64,000 nucleotides of DNA. Source: Natronosalvus sp042663485. Its GTDB lineage: Archaea; Halobacteriota; Halobacteria; Halobacteriales; Natrialbaceae. Position numbers and translations under genes: made by a program. Position 1 is the stretch's first letter. Each line of letters begins with the position of its first letter. Below, in pieces: positions 60,401 through 64,000 of the stretch. The stretch lies in NCBI GenBank assembly GCA_042663485.1, contig JBHTAF010000001.1; one strand, 5' to 3'. Below the pieces are notes generated by a model. That model ran no database searches, had not been told where the DNA came from, and worked only from the letters and a program-made list of their open reading frames with translations.

Positions 60401-60994
60401 ATGGACTGGGATGCACCCCTCGACGCCTGGTACGTCTGGATGGCCGTCGCGATCGTGAGCCTCGCGATCGCCGGCGTGGCCCTCGCCGTTCCGACCGGAC
60501 CGCCGCCGGACGCGAACGGCGCGGCGAACGCAATCGACCGGGTCGCCGCGAGTCCCTACCAGGCGAGTAGCTCGTACGCCCACGACGGCGACGAGGTTCG
60601 AGTGACCGCGCGAACGATCGAGTTGCGCAACCGTCACGGAACGAGCCACGCGACGGTGTCGTTCGGAACGGTGGTCCCCGCGAGCGGTGTCCGGAGTCTC
60701 GAGAACGTCACCTACGGGACGGCGTACGAAGACGAGTACGACGAACCGTACGTCCCGCCCGAGTACCGCTTTCTCGAGGCCGTCGACGCCGCCGCCAGCG
60801 CGCCACCGGAGTGGCGGCCGACGACCGGAGACGTAGTCGTGAGGCGAGTCACGCTGGACTCGCGGCTGCTCGAGATCCTCGACCGGGTCTCAGTTGGCCC
60901 GATCGACGGGCCGAAGGCGGTGACCTCGGAGTGGCGGGGTGTTCAGTACGATCGCTCCAGCGGGGAGTTTTACGTCGTGCTGGTCGCCGCGTGA
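60401..60994 (+). CDS. Small membrane-anchored protein of the pilus-like locus (DUF7283-like?)
   Basis: 197 residues. One helix (W-M-A-V-A-I-V-S-L-A-I-A-G-V-A-L-A-V, about 13-30) follows a short D-W-D-A-P-L-D-A-W-Y N-terminus. The soluble part has beta strands and P-P-D-A-N-G-A-A-N-A-I-D after the helix, as in haloarchaeal pilin-like families; the DUF7283 label is only a recollection. TATA-like GCGTTTACG (60368-60376) about 29 nt upstream gives leaderless spacing. Confidence 0.65.
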   Translation: MDWDAPLDAWYVWMAVAIVSLAIAGVALAVPTGPPPDANGAANAIDRVAASPYQASSSYAHDGDEVRVTARTIELRNRHGTSHATVSFGTVVPASGVRSLENVTYGTAYEDEYDEPYVPPEYRFLEAVDAAASAPPEWRPTTGDVVVRRVTLDSRLLEILDRVSVGPIDGPKAVTSEWRGVQYDRSSGEFYVVLVAA

Positions 60995-61066
60995 GCCTCC
61001 CTCGAGCCACCCGTGGTTCCAGCCGCCGTCCGTACATTCAAGACCCATGACGCGGCCAACCCCGGC

Positions 61067-62464
61067 ATGACGATCGTTGCGATCGCCGGCGTGAAAGGTG
61101 GCTGTGGAAAGACGACGACGGCCCTCGGACTGGCCGAGGCGGTGGGGCGGACGGGAGCGAGCGCCCTCGCCGTCGACGCCGACAGGCAACTTCCGAACCT
61201 GCACGTGATGGCGGGGACCGACCGAACGCCGATGCTCGAGGCCGTCTGTGCCGACGATGAGGAGCCAGGTGCGAATGCAGATGCGATGTCAGATGTAGAT
61301 GTAGATGTAGATAGGAGTCAGGACGCGAATACCGCCCCATTCGCCGGCGCCCAGCGAAGTCCTCGCGCGGGAAACGTCGGCATCGTCTCGGCGCCGCCGA
61401 CGGACGCGGCCATCGACCTCGAGTCGGCGATCGGCTGCCTGGACGACGACGGGTGGGGAACGGTGTTCGTCGACTGTCCGTCGGGGGCCGGCCCCGAACT
61501 GGTCGATCCGCTGTCGGCGGCCGACGGCGCCGTCGTGGTGACGACGGGGACCGAGCGAAGCGTCGTCGCGGCGGAGACGACCGTCGACGTCGCTCGCCGA
61601 CTCGACGTCCCGATTCTGGGCGTCGTTTGCAGCCGATGTGACGCGATTCCGCCGGGGCTCGAGGCCCGTCTCGGCGTCGAAGTGCTGGGGGCCATTCCCG
61701 AGGTAGAGGAATCCTCGCCGCTGACGGCGGACGCGGCTACCGACGCCTTCGACCACGTCGTCGAGCGACTCGAGCGGTCCGGTCTGGCCACGTTCGGAAA
61801 CGCCGACCGTGGTCGATTACCGATCGGCGTCGACGCGGTCGACCGCGCGCTCGGCGGTGGCGTTCCGGCCGGATCGGTCGTGACGCTGACGGCGCCGCCC
61901 GCGAGCCAGGTCGAACACCTCCTCTACGGAGTTACGGCCGTTCGCGGCACGCTGTACCTCGCAACCGATCGTTCGAAGGCGCAGGTCGAGCGGGCGATCC
62001 GGCGGACGCCTCGCCGGACGGGAACGCCGACGATTCGATCACTCGCGGGCGAGCGAGTCGAGGACGACCTGGATCGCGTCCTCGAGTTGCTGGAGAAACT
62101 ACCGGAGGGAGCGACGGTGATCGTCGACGTCGTCGACGCCCTCGAGCGGGCGGATCGACGGCCCTATCGGGAGTTCCTCTCGTCGGTTGTCGAACGAGTG
62201 GTCGAGACAGAGAGCGTGGTCGTCCTGTACGGTCTGCGTGACGGCCACGAGCCACGGAACCGGCGGCTGACGGTACAGGTTTCAGACGTGGTGTTCGAGG
62301 TCCCGTCGCCGAATCGTGGTGGAGCCGTAGGAACCGATCCGCGGGTACGGGTCAGCAAGTGTCGCTTCGGGCGTACGATTGCCGAACCCGCCACCGGTAA
62401 ACGGGGGTCGCTCGAGGAGCCGACGGCGGCTGGAAACGAGGGTGAACCTGTCGAGTCAGACTGA
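61067..62464 (+). CDS. MinD/ParA-like ATPase fused to a degenerate KaiC/RecA-like domain
   Basis: 465 residues. N-terminal domain (1-245) has the deviant Walker A G-V-K-G-G-C-G-K-T-T-T (8-18), V-D-A-D-R-Q-L-P-N-L, then a low-complexity insertion (Asp/Ala/Val, about 65-100) encoded by GATGTA repeats, and V-F-V-D-C-P-S-G. The C-terminal domain (about 255-440) resembles KaiC/RecA: L-G-G-G-V-P-A-G-S-V-V-T-L-T-A-P-P-A-S, where the Walker A lysine/threonine is missing, and V-I-V-D-V-V-D-A-L-E as Walker B. It follows the pilus-like block and may position it. Function unknown. Confidence 0.8.
   Translation: MTIVAIAGVKGGCGKTTTALGLAEAVGRTGASALAVDADRQLPNLHVMAGTDRTPMLEAVCADDEEPGANADAMSDVDVDVDRSQDANTAPFAGAQRSPRAGNVGIVSAPPTDAAIDLESAIGCLDDDGWGTVFVDCPSGAGPELVDPLSAADGAVVVTTGTERSVVAAETTVDVARRLDVPILGVVCSRCDAIPPGLEARLGVEVLGAIPEVEESSPLTADAATDAFDHVVERLERSGLATFGNADRGRLPIGVDAVDRALGGGVPAGSVVTLTAPPASQVEHLLYGVTAVRGTLYLATDRSKAQVERAIRRTPRRTGTPTIRSLAGERVEDDLDRVLELLEKLPEGATVIVDVVDALERADRRPYREFLSSVVERVVETESVVVLYGLRDGHEPRNRRLTVQVSDVVFEVPSPNRGGAVGTDPRVRVSKCRFGRTIAEPATGKRGSLEEPTAAGNEGEPVESD
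61277..61313 (+). repeat. Hexanucleotide microsatellite in the MinD-like gene
   Basis: Imperfect GATGTA/GATGCA units (core GATGTAGATGTAGATGTA) encode D-V-D-V-D-V. Low G+C relative to the gene; prone to slippage that changes length in frame because the unit is 6 bp. Confidence 0.75.
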
Positions 62465-62567
62465 CTCGAGAACGGGTGATCCGGTGACTCGAGCGGTGCC
62501 GGTGTCGTCGGTCGAGTCCAGGCGGTGCTGGTCGGGTACAAGCGGTGTCGTCGGTCGGAGTACAGAA

Positions 62568-63773
62568 TCAGGCCTCCCGCTCGAGCACCTCGACGCCGAC
62601 CAGCGTATCACCCGTGAGCGCCCGAACGTAGGCGCCGCCCGCGATGGAGACGTGAGAGAAGTCGGCCTCGTCGAGCCCGTACATTTCGATGGCTCGTGAG
62701 GTGTCGCCCCCACCGACGACCGAGAAGCAATCGGTTTCGGCGATGGTGCGGAGGACTTCGACGGTCCCGTCCGCAAACCGCTCGTCCTCGAAGACGCCCA
62801 GTGCGCCCTTCACGAATACCGCCTCGGAGTCCCGGACGAGACCGGCGTACGTGTCGGCGGTGTCGCTGCCCACGTCGAGGTAGGAGGTGTCCTTCTCGAG
62901 GCCCTCGACGTCGGTTTCCGCGCGGTCGCCGTCGTCGCCCTCGTAGGCGAGGTCCGTCGCGAGGGTCAGTCGGTCGCCGTATGTCTCGAGGATGCGCTCG
63001 ATGGTGTCGGCGTGGTCGTCCCACTGGTGGTCGAAGAACTCGGTGCCGTCGACGTCGTAGCCCACGTCGTGGCCCGCAGCCCGGAGGAAGAGTTCGCCGA
63101 CGATGCCACCCAGGCAGAAGCGATCGACCGTCTCGTCGACCTGCTCGATGACCGGGATGAGGTCCTCGGCTTTGGTGCCACCGAGCACCATAGTGACGGG
63201 ACCGTCGAACTCGCGGTCCTGGATCGCGGAGTTGGCGGTGTACTCGGCGTCCATCACCGGCCCCGCGTAGGCGTCTAGCACGAGCGGGAAGCCGACCAGC
63301 GAGGCGTGGGCGCGGTGGGCCGCAGAGTAGGCGTCGTTGACGTAGGCGTCGAAGTTCGGGGCGAGGGTTCGCACGAACTCGCTCTCGGCGTGTTCCTCGG
63401 GCTCCTTCTCGGGGAGTTCGTCCTCGCACATGCGGACGTTCTCGAGCACCAGGACGTCGCCGGCCTCGAGATCGTCGATGGCCTCGAGGGCCGCCTCGCC
63501 GTAGGTGTCAGCGACGAAGTCGACGGGTCGATCGAGGTGGTCGGCGAGGATCTCGGCGTGACTCTCGAGCGAGATAAACGTGTCCCGACCGGGTCGGCCC
63601 TGGTGAGCCATGATGGCGACGGCGTGGCCGTCCTCGAGCAGCGCGCGAATCGAGTCGGCGTGTCGAGCGAAGCGCCGGTTGTTCTGGGCACGCCCGTCCT
63701 CGACGGGCGCGTTGAGGTCGACGCGGACGAGCAGTCGTTGGCCTGGCTCGAGGTCGTCGATGGTGTCGAACAT
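62568..63773 (-). CDS. pgk: Phosphoglycerate kinase
   Basis: 401 residues. N-terminal R-V-D-L-N-A-P-V, H-Q-G-R-P-G (substrate loop), L-E-N-V-R-M and the C-terminal nucleotide motifs G-G-T-K-A-E-D (~193-199) and V-G-G-G-D-T-S-R-A. Interconverts 1,3-bisphosphoglycerate and 3-phosphoglycerate with ADP/ATP. CTTTTAAGCG on the minus strand, about 30 nt upstream of the ATG, serves as TATA box. It follows gap (87-bp gap) on the same strand, a common haloarchaeal gluconeogenic arrangement. Confidence 0.95.
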   Translation of the reverse strand: MFDTIDDLEPGQRLLVRVDLNAPVEDGRAQNNRRFARHADSIRALLEDGHAVAIMAHQGRPGRDTFISLESHAEILADHLDRPVDFVADTYGEAALEAIDDLEAGDVLVLENVRMCEDELPEKEPEEHAESEFVRTLAPNFDAYVNDAYSAAHRAHASLVGFPLVLDAYAGPVMDAEYTANSAIQDREFDGPVTMVLGGTKAEDLIPVIEQVDETVDRFCLGGIVGELFLRAAGHDVGYDVDGTEFFDHQWDDHADTIERILETYGDRLTLATDLAYEGDDGDRAETDVEGLEKDTSYLDVGSDTADTYAGLVRDSEAVFVKGALGVFEDERFADGTVEVLRTIAETDCFSVVGGGDTSRAIEMYGLDEADFSHVSIAGGAYVRALTGDTLVGVEVLEREA

Positions 63774-63796
63774 ATCCGTACGCGCGTCACGCGATC

Positions 63797-63806
63797 GCTT
63801 AAAAGG
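63797..63806 (-). promoter_or_regulatory. TATA box for pgk
   Basis: CTTTTAAGCG on the minus strand, about 30 nt before the pgk ATG at 63773. Confidence 0.45.
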
Positions 63807-63861
63807 GACGGAATTACCAGGTGTTTCGTCCGGACCGTCGCGAACGACGACTCGAGTGGGG

Positions 63862-64000
63862 CTACTGCGTCGGGGCTTCCGCTTCAGCCTCGTCCTCGGC
63901 GATCACGTACGTCGCGAGGTCGAGCATGCGGTTCGAGAAGCCGTACTCGTTGTCGTACCACGTGAGGATCTTCACGAGACCGTCCTCGAGCACCATCGCG
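63862..64000 (-). CDS. gap: Glyceraldehyde-3-phosphate dehydrogenase, 3' end (partial)
   Basis: Only the last 45 codons lie in the window. W-Y-D-N-E-Y-G-F-S-N-R-M is the highly conserved C-terminal segment of phosphorylating type I GAPDH, and it is followed by a Glu/Ala-rich haloarchaeal tail ending P-T-Q. Stop TAG at 63862-63864 on the minus strand. It is upstream of pgk on the same strand. Start and catalytic cysteine lie beyond the window. Confidence 0.92.
   Translation of the reverse strand, partial: AMVLEDGLVKILTWYDNEYGFSNRMLDLATYVIAEDEAEAEAPTQ

Noticed and set aside
1..64000. Search for tRNA, rRNA, CRISPR arrays and insertion sequences
   Set aside because: No T-loop/acceptor pattern, conserved rRNA words, regular spaced repeats or transposase motifs were noticed by eye; a tRNAscan or ISfinder run would be needed to exclude them fully.

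Overview
The window is 64 kb of haloarchaeal chromosome. Evidence: very high G+C, acidic predicted proteins, frequent CTCGAG-type words, leaderless archaeal promoters (TATA box about 25-30 nt before the start codon), ATGA/GTGA/TGATG start-stop overlaps inside operons, and archaeal marker genes (TFS, NAC alpha, SRP54, archaeal-type mdh, PGF-CTERM and Tat/lipobox surface proteins, Hvo_1808 and HVO_0476 families). A genus cannot be named safely; several families seem most familiar from Natrialbaceae and Haloferacaceae, which is only an impression. No rRNA, tRNA, CRISPR array, insertion sequence or prophage was recognised. It looks like core chromosome, with a few accessory or unknown loci.

Layout. 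0-4 kb: end of a surface-type protein, then a cluster of three methyltransferases (a divergent Pcm paralogue, a winged-helix class I enzyme, canonical Pcm) and an HVO_0476 zinc-finger protein. 3.8-6.3 kb: a leftward unit of a small acidic haloarchaeal protein, a MinD-like ATPase and an AmpS-type aminopeptidase. 6.4-10.8 kb: AEC transporter, solitary MoxR ATPase, NYN nuclease, Tat lipoprotein cupredoxin, HtpX. 11.4-17.4 kb: a complete six-gene lysine operon by the succinylated diaminopimelate route (dapA-dapB-dapD-lysA-dapF-dapE), every junction overlapping. 17.4-21.2 kb: PUA protein, methyltransferase, membrane protein, NAC alpha, TrmI, TFS. 21.2-21.9 kb: a gene-free stretch with a candidate structured RNA and a duplicated piece of the argF 3' end. 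21.9-31.3 kb: a leftward arginine cluster, argG-argH then lysW-argX-argC-argB-argD-argE-argF. It uses the LysW carrier-protein route from glutamate to ornithine. Because lysine is already made by the DAP operon, the LysW set is probably dedicated to arginine.

31.4-31.5 kb, upstream of argG, holds a short open frame with a leaderless-spaced TATA box, three consecutive Arg codons near its end and a hairpin plus T-run after it: a candidate arginine leader peptide/attenuator. Next come a membrane-anchored winged-helix protein, 2'-5' RNA ligase, XPD/DinG-type helicase, CDF transporter, two tandem Hvo_1808-family surface proteins with different anchors, DUF5828, a PiT transporter, membrane proteins, a CNNM/CorC protein, a glutaredoxin-like protein beside a cysteine-free redoxin-fold protein, GDPD, an autoantigen-p27 family protein, a SLOG-GNAT fusion, mdh and ffh.

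51.8-62.5 kb is the least understood part. Two adjacent membrane/TrkA-C-like proteins are divergent from a HerA-like ATPase. Then follows a type IV pilus/type II secretion-like block: coiled-coil protein, single-span protein, GspE/PilB ATPase split by an apparent 1-nt frameshift between Walker A and the Asp box, a two-domain GspF/PilC membrane protein, a small membrane-anchored protein and a MinD-like/degenerate KaiC-like fusion. No obvious prepilin or prepilin peptidase lies in the window. The window ends with pgk and the 3' end of gap, both leftward.
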